Assembly (NCBI GenBank): GCA_905233755.1
Contig: CAJODM010000004.1
Location: 1 to 62,992 of the forward strand
Direction: 5' to 3'
From: an uncultured Ruminococcus sp.
GTDB taxonomy: Bacteria > Bacillota > Clostridia > Oscillospirales > Acutalibacteraceae
DNA: 62,992 nt
The notes below the pieces were generated by a model that did not search any database, had not been told where the DNA came from, and was given only the letters and a program-made list of their open reading frames with translations. The stretch's first letter is position 1. Each line of letters starts with the position of its first letter. Position numbers and translations under genes: made by a program. Below are positions 44,261 to 52,992 of the stretch, one piece after another.

Positions 44261-44352
44261 GGTCACGCTCCTTTCTTGAGGTTTTCTTGATTATATCACA
44301 GGTTCATATGATTGTCAATAGGGTTCATAAGATTTTTATAAAATATTTACCC

Positions 44353-44381
44353 TTGATTTTACGCCGTGAGTACGCTATAAT
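44353..44381 (+). promoter_or_regulatory. Promoter of the tRNA-Leu region
   Basis: TTGATT (44353-44358), 17-base spacer, TATAAT (44376-44381). It reads first into the tRNA half-copy, then tRNA-Leu. Confidence 0.7.
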
Positions 44382-44425
44382 TGTATCGCTGTGCTGCTTT
44401 CGCTCCAAAGGCGGCTTGCGCATCC

Positions 44426-44448
44426 GCGCCCGTGGCGGAACTGGCAGA
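44426..44448 (+). pseudogene. 5' half-copy of a tRNA-Leu gene
   Basis: GCGCCCGTGGCGGAACTGGC plus AGA matches the acceptor and D-arm of leucine tRNAs (compare 44576 onward) and then stops. The following 125 bases are AT-rich low-complexity DNA with repeated TTTTCATTTTCAAT. Confidence 0.7.
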
Positions 44449-44575
44449 ATCATGGAAAATGGAAAACAGAAAGTGATGTGAACCTGTCAAGAAAACAGGA
44501 CAAATATAGTTGACTAAATATAATTTTCCATTTCCCATTTTTCATTTTCAATTTTTCATTTTCAATTTTTCAAAC

Positions 44576-44658
44576 GCACCTGTGGTGGAACTGGCAGACA
44601 CGCTGGATTTAGGTTCCAGTCCGAAAGGGTGCAGGTTCAAGTCCTGTCAGGTGCACCA
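44576..44658 (+). tRNA. tRNA-Leu (anticodon TAG)
   Basis: Acceptor GCACCTG / CAGGTGC, discriminator A, encoded CCA; anticodon arm CTGGA-TTTAGGT-TCCAG places TAG at 34-36; GGTTCAAGTCC T-arm and a long variable arm. Confidence 0.95.
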
Positions 44659-44750
44659 ATATCGCGGCTTCGTCCGCACAAGACAAGCCGTAGGTAGATC
44701 ACCTGCGGCTTTTGATTAGGGGGCCCTTTTTTAATGGAAGGGGAAGCATC

Positions 44751-45119
44751 ATGATATTGTATTTTAGCGCGACCGGCAACACAAAGCTGATCGCAGAAGC
44801 GTTGGCACATCAGCTCGGCGACGAATGTATCTCCTTGCTCAACCGGATCAGAATGGGCGATTACTCTCCCATCCGGTCTGAGCTCCCGTTCGTCATCTGC
44901 GCGCCGATCTATGTGAGCGAACTTGCGACGTTCTTCTCAGAATATCTTCGAAAGGTTCCTTTAGCCGGCAATGGCGACGTGTACGGCATCTTCACAAACG
45001 GTATGCCATACCGACGGGATCGGCTCGACGCTTGTCGCAGGATCGTGAGCTTGACAGCATCAATAGCGGTAGTATATAATGAAAACCACAATTCATCTAC
45101 TGATGCAAGGGGGACATAA
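44751..45119 (+). pseudogene. Truncated flavodoxin domain of an EFR1-type ferrodoxin
   Basis: The first about 85 residues code a flavodoxin start: MILYFSATGNTKLIAEALAH (FMN phosphate loop), then LPFVICAPIYVSELATFFSE and GDVYGIFTNGM. EFR1 proteins continue with the rest of the flavodoxin fold and a 2x[4Fe-4S] ferredoxin (about 250 aa); here the frame degenerates after TNGM and soon meets the promoter of the next gene (45051). The site GGAAGGGGAAG is intact, so a 122-aa remnant could still be made. Confidence 0.7.
45051..45080 (+). promoter_or_regulatory. Promoter of the L,D-transpeptidase-like lipoprotein
   Basis: TTGACA (45051-45056), 18-base spacer, TATAAT (45075-45080): consensus hexamers inside the decayed flavodoxin frame. 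Confidence 0.8.
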
Positions 45120-45123
45120 GATC

Positions 45124-45912
45124 ATGAAGAAGAGAACCATCCGACCGATGGCGTTACTGCTTACGCTGCTGCTCATGCTGAGCGTGCTTGCGGGGTGTGC
45201 ACCATCCAACGATACCAGTACGTCCGCATCTGAGGCGGCGACCGAGAGCGCAGCCGCTGAGGAGCTTTATTTCACACAGCAAGAGCTGCGTCCGTCGCCC
45301 GAGTGGGTCACAGCACTGGATGCCGTCAAGGACGCCGAGCAGCTGATCGTTGTTGCGGGGGTTGACACAACCACCGCCTATGTCACCATGCACGAGAAGA
45401 ACGAGGACGGCGAGTGGCAGCAGCTGATCGCTACCCCCGGGTTTATCGGGCTGGACGGCTTGGGCGATGCGAACATCAACGACTGCTATACGCCGGTCGG
45501 CACCTTCACCATCGACAAGGCGTTCGGGCTGGCTGACGATCCGGGATGTCAGATGGAGTACACCAAGGTCGACGACAATTACTATTGGTCGGGCGATACG
45601 CGTGAGGGGATGCACTTCAACGAGCTGGTCAACATCGAGGATGTCCCCGAGCTTGATACCGAGAACAGCGAGCATATCGCTGACTATGACTATGCCTATC
45701 AGTATGTGCTGAATATGGGATACAACGCCGAATGTGAGGAGGAGAAGGGATTTGCGTTCTTCTTCCACTGTCTGCGCGTCAACCGCACCTATACCGGCGG
45801 ATGTGTCGGAGTCCCCGAGAATATCATGAAGTTCATCATGCAGCACATCAAACCCGGCTGCAGGATCACGATCGACTCGCTGGAACACATGGGCGGCGAT
45901 CTTGACGACTAA
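45124..45912 (+). CDS. L,D-transpeptidase (YkuD)-like lipoprotein
   Basis: 262 aa from ATG 45124 (AGGGGGAC site). Lipobox LSVLAGC with Cys25. After an acidic linker, the YkuD-like domain covers about 65-258: TPVGTFTIDKAFGLADDPGC (TPxG motif) and the catalytic region FFFHCLRVNRTYTGGCVGVP. The usual SHGC is TGGC here, with the cysteine kept and the preceding His/Ser replaced. It may crosslink peptidoglycan or be a diverged form. Single-gene unit. Confidence 0.82.
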   Translation: MKKRTIRPMALLLTLLLMLSVLAGCAPSNDTSTSASEAATESAAAEELYFTQQELRPSPEWVTALDAVKDAEQLIVVAGVDTTTAYVTMHEKNEDGEWQQLIATPGFIGLDGLGDANINDCYTPVGTFTIDKAFGLADDPGCQMEYTKVDDNYYWSGDTREGMHFNELVNIEDVPELDTENSEHIADYDYAYQYVLNMGYNAECEEEKGFAFFFHCLRVNRTYTGGCVGVPENIMKFIMQHIKPGCRITIDSLEHMGGDLDD

Positions 45913-45941
45913 TAAATGGCCGCCCGACATACGCTATCAAG

Positions 45942-45973
45942 AACAGCTCCACCGCCGATGCGGTGGAGCTGTT
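45942..45973 (+). terminator. Terminator after the YkuD-like gene
   Basis: AACAGCTCCACCGC / GCGGTGGAGCTGTT perfect stem. A second hairpin GCAGCAGCGCA / TGCGCTGCTGC (46000-46029) serves the converging gene. Confidence 0.7.
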
Positions 45974-46036
45974 TGCTTCCTCAACAATAGTAAGATAACG
46001 CAGCAGCGCATCGTTTGGTGCGCTGCTGCAAATTCG

Positions 46037-47806
46037 CTAGATCCGGATCGTCAGGTTGTTCAGGTTCATGGTGCTCAGGTACGTGACGTCCTTCGCCATG
46101 CCGCACACCATACGGATGCCGATGTTCGCGGTCGGATCACTGCTCTCGTGCAGCTTGATCCACTCGGTGGGATCGAACGCCTTGCAGTTGTCGCGCATAC
46201 GCAGGATCCAGCCGTCCTCCAGATGGACGACACGGATATCCAGACGGTTCCTGCCGCCGTCGGCAAAGCCGAATTTCACGACGTTGTTGCCCAGCTCCTC
46301 GACGAACAGCGACAGCAGCACGCGCTGCTTGTGCGTCGCACCCTTCTGCTCACAGAACGCGCCGACCGCCTCGGAGGTCTCGATCACATGACAGGCATCG
46401 GTGATCGACGCCTCATACACCTCGCTCTCGGGTGCGCCGAACGGTTCCTTCAGAAACAGAAAATCCTTCGCCTTATAGGGGATGCCGTGCTTGAGCACCG
46501 CCGCGAGGATCAGCACCGAGAGCAGCGTCAGCGTCTCGCCGATGATATAGGACAGCCATACCGCGTCGGTCTGCAGCACGCCGGACAGCGCGAGCGCAGG
46601 CACCGCGATGAAGAAAAAGTCATGCAAAAAGGTGCAGATGTTGGAGTACGCCATGCGCCGCATCCCCTGGGTATAGTTGATGAACGCACTGTTGAGCCCG
46701 TACAGCACCATGCTGACAGCATAGAACCGCAGCCCGCGCGTTGCGAGCGCGACCATCTCCTGACCGTCCGCGCTGCCAAAGGCGCCCGCGATGATGTTCG
46801 CCCCCGCGAACACGATCACGCCCAGCGCGATACCGACCAAGAGTGCTGTACGGACGGTGACCTTCACAAGGTCCTCGGCGGCGGAGCGATCCTGCTCGCC
46901 GAGGATCATCCCGGCGATCATCGCAGCGGTCAGCCCCACACCGATCATCGTGCTGCTGGTAAAGTTCATCACGGTATTGATGACGCCCAGCGCACCGACA
47001 GCCGTCCCCGCCAGCGCAGTCGCCACCAAGATGCGATTGAGCACGGTGTTGCGCAGCATGGTCGAGACAGATCCGACAGCCGACGACGAGCCGGTCGAGA
47101 GGATCTCGCCCATATCTTTGAGCTTCAGCCCGCGCAGCGAGAACCTAAAGATGATATCCTTCTTCCTAAAGTGCAGCAGCATGATCACCAGCGCGACAAA
47201 GTAGCTGATGGTTGTCGCCAGTCCCATGCCCAGCATCCCCCCGTGCAGCACCAGCGCGTTGAGCAGATCAGCCGCCACGTCCAGCACCGTCATCACCGCG
47301 ACCGCGACGATGACGCGGTTGGCGTCGCCGTCAAGGCGCATCAGCGCGTTGAACTCGAACAGGAAGATGACCGACGGGATCGAGAACGCCATGCCGAGCA
47401 TATAGTCGGTCGCGAGCGGCAGCAGGTTCGCCGCATCGCCCCTGGCGCCGAGGAACGTCGCAATCTCGCTGCGGAAGATAACGATCCCCGCCGTCAGCAG
47501 CACCGAGATCACCACGGTGATCACCATGCACATCGAGAACGCCCGCCGCGCACCCTTGGCGTCGCCGGCGCCCAGCCGCTGGGCACAGATGACCTGGGAT
47601 CCCGTTGCGAGGATCCCGCTGAACGCGGTCGCAAGGTTCACCAGCGGCGTCACCAGCCCGTATGCCGCCATGCTGTCGGGGCCGAGGAACCGCCCGATCA
47701 CGATACCGTCGATAACGATACCGAGCATCGCGGCGACCGCGGCGGCGATGATGCTGACGACCGAGCCGTAGAACAGCCGGTTGATGATCTTTGAGCTCTT
47801 CTTCAC
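46037..47806 (-). CDS. MATE transporter fused to an anti-sigma-type (HATPase) kinase domain
   Basis: 589 aa from GTG 47806, preceded by AGGGGAG. Residues about 1-445 form a complete 12-helix MATE transporter (NRLFYGSVVSIIAAAVAAML, LGPDSMAAYGLVTPLVNLAT, GMRRMAYSNICTFLHDFFFI). The last about 120 residues are soluble and carry a GHKL ATPase of the RsbW/SpoIIAB class: N-box LFVEELGNNVVKFGF, G1-like RDNCKAFDP and G2-like NIGIRMVCGMAKDV. RsbW-class domains bind and phosphorylate anti-sigma antagonists. Here the activity may gate transport or signal its state. Related fusions seem to occur in other Clostridia but I know of no studied member. Confidence 0.88.
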   Translation of the reverse strand: MKKSSKIINRLFYGSVVSIIAAAVAAMLGIVIDGIVIGRFLGPDSMAAYGLVTPLVNLATAFSGILATGSQVICAQRLGAGDAKGARRAFSMCMVITVVISVLLTAGIVIFRSEIATFLGARGDAANLLPLATDYMLGMAFSIPSVIFLFEFNALMRLDGDANRVIVAVAVMTVLDVAADLLNALVLHGGMLGMGLATTISYFVALVIMLLHFRKKDIIFRFSLRGLKLKDMGEILSTGSSSAVGSVSTMLRNTVLNRILVATALAGTAVGALGVINTVMNFTSSTMIGVGLTAAMIAGMILGEQDRSAAEDLVKVTVRTALLVGIALGVIVFAGANIIAGAFGSADGQEMVALATRGLRFYAVSMVLYGLNSAFINYTQGMRRMAYSNICTFLHDFFFIAVPALALSGVLQTDAVWLSYIIGETLTLLSVLILAAVLKHGIPYKAKDFLFLKEPFGAPESEVYEASITDACHVIETSEAVGAFCEQKGATHKQRVLLSLFVEELGNNVVKFGFADGGRNRLDIRVVHLEDGWILRMRDNCKAFDPTEWIKLHESSDPTANIGIRMVCGMAKDVTYLSTMNLNNLTIRI

Positions 47807-47993
47807 AAAAGACTCCCCTTTGATAAGCAATCTACCGTATATTTTATCACACCCTGTCGGGATATGCAACCCGCCCGCCCAAAAAACGGCTGTGTTCCGC
47901 CCCTTTATACACAAGGATCGCGGTGTCAGACAATGGCTGAGCGGCATATGATGTACAAGGGAGCTCTCCGAAAGTGAAAAGAAAGGAAATCAC

Positions 47994-48854
47994 ATGGCTA
48001 CCACATTCACCAACTTCGCTACCCTGACCCTCGGTGACGAGAGCGTCGTCTCGAACACCGTCACCGGTCAGATCGAAACCACTGTATCCGTCAGCAAGAA
48101 CGCGCTCGCCGACACCTATGAGGCGGATGGCCAGATCGTCTATGCTGTCAGCATCGTCAACGCCGGCACCACCGCGCTGACCGACGTCACCCTCAGCGAT
48201 GACCTCGGCGCATACGAGTGGAACGGCACATCGCTGCAGCCGCTCGACTATGTCGAGGGGTCGCTGCTCTACTATGCCGACGGTGTGCTGCAGCCCGAGC
48301 CGACGGTCAGCACCGACAGCGGACTTGTCATCAGCGGGCTGACGGTTCCGGCATCGGGCAGCGCGCTCATCATCTATGCCGCCGCCCCCAACGCCTATGC
48401 CCCGCTCGAGACCGACGCGTCCATCACCAACACCGTGACCGTGGGATCAAGCGGATGCGAGACCACCGCCGAGGAGACCGTCACCGCGTCCTCCTCGCCG
48501 CAGCTCTCGATCCTCAAGGCGATCTCTCCCGCGTCGGTCGTGTCGGGTGACGAGATCACCTACACCTTCACGCTGCAGAACGCCGGCAACACCGCCGTGC
48601 TCGATACGGATAACGCCGTCGTCGCCGACACCTTCTCCCCCGCGCTGTCGAACATCTGCGTCACGCTGAACGGCACCGCGCTGACAGAGGGCAGCGACTA
48701 CACCTATGACGAGGGCACCGGTGTGTTCACCACCATCGCCGGCGCGATCTCTATCCCCGCCGCCTCGTTCACCCAGGACGAGACCACCGGCGAATGGAGC
48801 GCGACCCCGGGCCAGTCGATCCTCGTCGTCACAGGAACCATCACCTCCTGCTGA
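47994..48854 (+). CDS. DUF11 repeat protein without signal peptide
   Basis: 286 aa. Opens MATTFTNFATLTLGDESVVS, typical of a clostridial family with two DUF11 (conserved-repeat beta-sandwich) domains: about 33-150 (YEADGQIVYAVSIVNAGTTA) and 170-285 (VSGDEITYTFTLQNAGNTAV). No export signal or LPxTG is seen, so it may be intracellular until lysis, for example a spore-surface or lysis-released protein; this is inference. AAAGGAA site. It is divergent from the MATE fusion and may share its upstream region. Confidence 0.8.
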   Translation: MATTFTNFATLTLGDESVVSNTVTGQIETTVSVSKNALADTYEADGQIVYAVSIVNAGTTALTDVTLSDDLGAYEWNGTSLQPLDYVEGSLLYYADGVLQPEPTVSTDSGLVISGLTVPASGSALIIYAAAPNAYAPLETDASITNTVTVGSSGCETTAEETVTASSSPQLSILKAISPASVVSGDEITYTFTLQNAGNTAVLDTDNAVVADTFSPALSNICVTLNGTALTEGSDYTYDEGTGVFTTIAGAISIPAASFTQDETTGEWSATPGQSILVVTGTITSC

Positions 48855-48947
48855 CCGACAGAACCCTCGGAATACCGGGGGTTTTACATAAGCAGAAGAT
48901 TGAACGCTTTAAATTGGTAAATTGTCAAATTTTTTTTGGAAAATCTA

Positions 48948-48976
48948 TTGACATCGCTGTTTTTTTAGTGTAAGAT
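48948..48976 (+). promoter_or_regulatory. Promoter of the trp T-box operon
   Basis: TTGACA (48948-48953), 17-base spacer, TAAGAT (48971-48976). Confidence 0.85.
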
Positions 48977-48982
48977 ACTAGC

Positions 48983-49249
48983 GTAAACCGATGACGAAGA
49001 GTGAGTAAGCTTTTTCCCTTCTCTTTCAGAGAGCCGCGGATGGTGGGATCGCGGCAGAGAACATCAGGCCGAATGGACTTCTGAGGGCGAACAGAAAGGT
49101 GAGAGCCGAGTATGTGAGACGGAATAGGACCTTCCGTAATCAAAGGTCGGCATATGTATGTATGCGCTGAGTGGACGAGAAATCGTCAAGCAGGGTGGCA
49201 CCGCAGGAATACTCCTGTCCCGGCAGTTATTGCAGGGACAGGTTTTTTT
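48983..49249 (+). promoter_or_regulatory. T-box riboswitch, tryptophan-specific
   Basis: Stem I starts near GATGACGAAGAGTGAGTA, with the distal AGAGAG bulge at about 49028. The specifier loop reads GAATGGACTT, giving TGG (Trp) at 49074-49076. The T-box sequence AGGGTGGCACCGC is at 49192-49204. The terminator CCTGTCCC (49214-49221) / GGGACAGG (49235-49242) with seven T ends it. Uncharged tRNA-Trp would stabilise the antiterminator and turn on trpB2-trpXYZ. Confidence 0.93.
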
Positions 49250-49359
49250 ATTGTACACGGAGGAAGATATGAAAGGGTTATCCCGACGATGGCGCACATC
49301 CCGCCGTCAAAAAACAGAACCAAATCACTGACAACACTATTTTTAAAGGAGAGAGAATC

Positions 49360-50742
49360 ATGAGCGAAAACACAATCCCGTACAAGATCTACTTAACCGA
49401 AGACGAGATCCCGAGACAATGGTATAACCTGCGCGCCGATATGAAGGAGAAGCCCGCGCCGCTGCTGAATCCCGGCACCGGTCAGCCCCTCACCGCCGAG
49501 GAGATGAGCGGCATCTTCTGCGAAGAGCTCGTCCGCCAGGAGCTCGACAACAACACCGCCTACTATGATATCCCCGAGGATATCCGTAACTTCTATAAGA
49601 TGTACCGTCCCGCTCCCCTCGTGCGCGCCTACTGCCTCGAGAAAGCACTCGGCACCCCCGCCAAGATCTACTACAAGTTCGAGGGCAACAACACCTCCGG
49701 CAGCCATAAGCTCAACTCAGCGATCGCCCAGGCGTACTATGCGAAGAAGCAGGGCCTCAAGGGCGTCACCACCGAGACCGGAGCCGGCCAGTGGGGCACC
49801 GCGCTGTCGATGGCGTGCGCGTATCTCGGGCTGGACTGCAAGGTCTACATGGTGAAGGTCAGCTATGAGCAGAAGCCGTTCCGCCGCGAGGTCATGCGCA
49901 CCTACGGCGCAAGCGTCACCCCCTCCCCTTCCGACACCACCAACGTCGGCCGCAAGATCCTCGCCGAGTTCCCCGACACCACCGGCTCGCTCGGATGCGC
50001 TATCTCCGAGGCGGTCGAGGTCGCGGTATCGAACCCCGGCTACCGGTATGTGCTCGGCTCGGTGCTCAACCAGGTGCTGCTGCACCAGTCGATCATCGGG
50101 CTCGAGGCAAAGGCAGCGCTCGACAAATACGGCGTCAAGCCCGATATCATCATCGGATGCGCCGGCGGCGGCTCGAACCTCGGGGGACTGATCGCTCCGT
50201 TCATGGGAGAGAAGCTCCGCGGCGAGAACGACTACCGCATCATCGCGGTCGAACCCGCATCGTGCCCGAGCTTTACGCGCGGGACGTTCGCCTATGACTT
50301 CTGCGATACCGGCATGATCTGCCCGCTCGCCAAGATGTACACCCTGGGTTCGAGCTTCATCCCCTCGGCGAACCACGCCGGCGGGCTGCGGTTCCATGGG
50401 ATGTCCTCGATCCTCAGCCAGCTCTACCACGACGGCTATATGGAGGCGGTATCGGTCGAGCAGAGCAGCGTGTTCGAGGCAGCCGAGCAGTTTGCCCGCG
50501 TCGAAGGCATCCTCCCCGCTCCCGAGTCGAGCCACGCGATCCGCGCCGCGATCGACGAGGCGCTGCGCTGCAAGGAGACCGGCGAGGAGAAGACCATCCT
50601 CTTCGGGTTGACCGGAACCGGTTACTTTGACCTTGTCGCGTACCAGCTGTTCAACGATGGCACGATGACCGATGTGATCCCCACCGATGAGGATATCGCC
50701 AAGTCCGTCGCCGCGCTGCCTAAGGTCCCCGGTCAGGGCTGA
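49360..50742 (+). CDS. trpB: Tryptophan synthase beta chain, TrpB2 type
   Basis: 460 aa, the TrpB2 (TIGR01415) length. PLP lysine is Lys117 in EGNNTSGSHKLNSAIAQAYY; the phosphate loop is GCAGGGSNLGGL. N-terminal extension (YKIYLTEDEIPRQWYNLRAD) is typical of TrpB2. It condenses indole with L-serine. No trpA is present, so it likely uses free indole. It is first in the T-box operon, 49 bases before trpX. Confidence 0.94.
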   Translation: MSENTIPYKIYLTEDEIPRQWYNLRADMKEKPAPLLNPGTGQPLTAEEMSGIFCEELVRQELDNNTAYYDIPEDIRNFYKMYRPAPLVRAYCLEKALGTPAKIYYKFEGNNTSGSHKLNSAIAQAYYAKKQGLKGVTTETGAGQWGTALSMACAYLGLDCKVYMVKVSYEQKPFRREVMRTYGASVTPSPSDTTNVGRKILAEFPDTTGSLGCAISEAVEVAVSNPGYRYVLGSVLNQVLLHQSIIGLEAKAALDKYGVKPDIIIGCAGGGSNLGGLIAPFMGEKLRGENDYRIIAVEPASCPSFTRGTFAYDFCDTGMICPLAKMYTLGSSFIPSANHAGGLRFHGMSSILSQLYHDGYMEAVSVEQSSVFEAAEQFARVEGILPAPESSHAIRAAIDEALRCKETGEEKTILFGLTGTGYFDLVAYQLFNDGTMTDVIPTDEDIAKSVAALPKVPGQG

Positions 50743-50791
50743 TCCCGTCCGTATACAAGAATGTTGATATTATTCTATAGGAGAAATAAAA

Positions 50792-51844
50792 ATGAAAAAA
50801 CTGATTGCTGTATTACTCGCTGTTCTGTTGGTTGCCGCCCTTGCCGGATGCGGCTCTACCGCCACCTCTGACAACAACACCAACGACCAGGCGGCCAACG
50901 TCACCGCTACCTATAAAATCGGTATCTGCAACTATGTCGATCATCCGTCCCTCAACCAGATCGTCGCGAGCGTCAAGGAACAGCTTGCGACCCTCAGCAC
51001 CGAGAACAACGTATTGTTCGATATCATCGAGGATAACGCCAACGCCGACGCCGATGTGATGAACCAGATCATCGCGAACTTCATCGCCGAGGACGTCGAC
51101 CTGATGGTCGGTATCGCGACGCCCGTCGCCATGGCGATGCAGGCCGCTACCGAGGGCACCGATCTCCCCGTCGTGTTCGCGGCGGTTTCCGATCCCGAGG
51201 CGGTCGATCTGGTCGACAGCATGGACGCTCCCGGCGCCAACATCACCGGCACCTCCGACTATCTGAACACCGACGCGATCATGGACCTTATCTTTGCCGC
51301 TGACCCCGACGCCAAGACCGTCGGACTGCTGTATGACCTCGGTCAGGACTCCTCTACCGGCGCGATCGAGGACGCGAAGGCGTACCTTGACAAAAAGGGT
51401 GTGGGCTACATCGAGCAGACCGGCACCACCGCCGAAGAGGTCATGATGGCGGCCCAGTCGCTGGCCGACGACGGTGTGGACGCGGTCTTCACCCCCACCG
51501 ACAACACCATCCAGGAGGCGGAGCTCTCCATCTATGAGATCTTCACCGAGGCGAAGATCCCGCACTATGCCGGCGCCGACTCGTTCGCGCTCAACGGCGC
51601 GCTGCTGGGCTACGGCGTGGACTATGTCCTGCTGGGCACCGAGACCGCCAACATGGTATGTGATATCCTCGTGGGCGGCAAGGACCCCGCGACCACCGGC
51701 GTCATGACCTTTGACAACGGTATCGCCACCATCAACACCGAGACCTGTGAGGCGATCGGGCTGGAGCTTGACTCCGTCAAGGCGGCGTTCGAGCCCTACT
51801 GCACCCAGATCGTCGAGATCACCACCGCCGAGGAGTTCGACTGA
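50792..51844 (+). CDS. trpX: Tryptophan ABC transporter substrate-binding lipoprotein
   Basis: 350 aa. Lipobox AALAGC with Cys20. PF04392 domain: YKIGICNYVDHPSLNQIVAS, VGIATPVAMAMQAATEGTDL, PVVFAAVSDPEAVDLVDS and NITGTSDYLNTD. Its place behind a Trp T-box and TrpB2 and before YZ identifies it as TrpX by context. It probably binds tryptophan or a precursor outside the cell. Confidence 0.9.
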   Translation: MKKLIAVLLAVLLVAALAGCGSTATSDNNTNDQAANVTATYKIGICNYVDHPSLNQIVASVKEQLATLSTENNVLFDIIEDNANADADVMNQIIANFIAEDVDLMVGIATPVAMAMQAATEGTDLPVVFAAVSDPEAVDLVDSMDAPGANITGTSDYLNTDAIMDLIFAADPDAKTVGLLYDLGQDSSTGAIEDAKAYLDKKGVGYIEQTGTTAEEVMMAAQSLADDGVDAVFTPTDNTIQEAELSIYEIFTEAKIPHYAGADSFALNGALLGYGVDYVLLGTETANMVCDILVGGKDPATTGVMTFDNGIATINTETCEAIGLELDSVKAAFEPYCTQIVEITTAEEFD

Positions 51845-51874
51845 TCGCTCCCGACAATCCTAATATCCGATCAT

Positions 51875-51923
51875 AACGCTGCGGGCTGTCCTCATGATAG
51901 GGCAGCCCGAAAAGCGTTTTTCT
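51875..51923 (+). terminator. Hairpin between trpX and trpY
   Basis: GGGCTGTCC (51883-51891) / GGGCAGCCC (51900-51908), extended by AACGCT / AAGCGTT and followed by TTTTTCTC. It could be a partial terminator that lowers permease and ATPase relative to TrpX. Confidence 0.7.
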
Positions 51924-51951
51924 CTCAACTTATCAAAAGGGGTTTATCTGA

Positions 51952-52992
51952 ATGGAATTCTTAGAAGGGCTCTTCTCTGCGCTGCCCACAGCGCTGGAGC
52001 TGGGGCTGTTCAACGCGCTGACCGTGCTCGCGCTGTTCCTGAGCTACTCGATGCTGAACGTATGCGACCTGTCGACCGACGGATGCTACACCCTGGGGGC
52101 TGCGGTCGGAGCGATGGTCGCGCTGTCGGGGCATCCGTATCTGGCGATCCTCGCCGCGATGGGCGCGGGCGTGCTCTCGGGCTTCATCACCGCGTTCCTG
52201 CAGACGAAGATGGGGGTTGACAGTCTGCTCGCCGGTATCATCGTGAACACCGGGCTGTACTCGATCAACATTGCCGTCATGGGCAACAAGTCCCTGGTCA
52301 ATCTCAACAAGACGCGCACCGTCTTCACCGACCTCAAGCCCGCCGTCGATCAGCTGCAACAGAAGCTGCTCATGCTGTTCGGCGCTCCTCCCGGCTCGCC
52401 TGCCGAGCAAACCCTCAAGAACATCCTTGCGTTCTTCTCGAGCGATATCCTCATTGGGCTGATTGCGGTGACGCTGGTGATCGTGTTCCTGTCGCTGTTT
52501 CTGAGGACGCGGCTGGGGCTTGCCATCCGCGCGACCGGCAACAACCCCGTGATGGTGCGTTCGTCGTCGATCAATCCGGTGATGACGACCATCGTCGGGC
52601 TGTGCCTCGCAAACGCGTTCACCGGGCTGTCGGGCTGTCTCTTCGCCCAGAGCCAGAAGTCGATGTCCATCGACGTCGGCACCGGCATGGTGACCGTTGC
52701 GCTCGCGTCGCTCTTGATCGGCGGGGCGTTCATGGGGCGCGGGCGCATCCCGAAGCGCGCTGTCGGCGCGGTGCTGGGCGCGGTGATCTTCCGCATCGTC
52801 TATACCATCGCGCTGCGGTTCCATATGCCCAGCTTCATGCTCAAGCTCGTGTCCTCGGTGATCGTTGTCATCGCGATCTCCGGCCCGTATCTGCGCTCGC
52901 GATACCCGATGCTTGTCCGCCGGCTGAACCACCGTCGAGGGATCGGTTCTGCCGACCCCGAGACCGCAGAGGAGGACGTTGACCATGCTTGA
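51952..52992 (+). CDS. trpY: Tryptophan ABC transporter permease
   Basis: 346 aa with about 9 membrane helices, BPD_transp_2 family. FLSYSMLNVCDLSTDGCYTL and TKMGVDSLLAGIIVNTGLYS match TrpY-type permeases; RTRLGLAIRATGNNPVMVRS is the EAA-like loop. The 3' end overlaps trpZ by 8 bases (from ATG 52985). Confidence 0.9.
   Translation: MEFLEGLFSALPTALELGLFNALTVLALFLSYSMLNVCDLSTDGCYTLGAAVGAMVALSGHPYLAILAAMGAGVLSGFITAFLQTKMGVDSLLAGIIVNTGLYSINIAVMGNKSLVNLNKTRTVFTDLKPAVDQLQQKLLMLFGAPPGSPAEQTLKNILAFFSSDILIGLIAVTLVIVFLSLFLRTRLGLAIRATGNNPVMVRSSSINPVMTTIVGLCLANAFTGLSGCLFAQSQKSMSIDVGTGMVTVALASLLIGGAFMGRGRIPKRAVGAVLGAVIFRIVYTIALRFHMPSFMLKLVSSVIVVIAISGPYLRSRYPMLVRRLNHRRGIGSADPETAEEDVDHA

Noticed and set aside
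44751..45119. Functional EFR1 ferrodoxin
   Set aside because: The ferredoxin half with its 4Fe-4S cysteines and much of the flavodoxin fold are missing.
45902..47794. 630-aa plus-strand frame opposite the MATE fusion
   Set aside because: Its Arg/His/Asp/Gln composition and lack of a fold mark it as a shadow.
47994..48854. Additional pilin or adhesin
   Set aside because: No signal peptide, no LPxTG, and far from the sortases.
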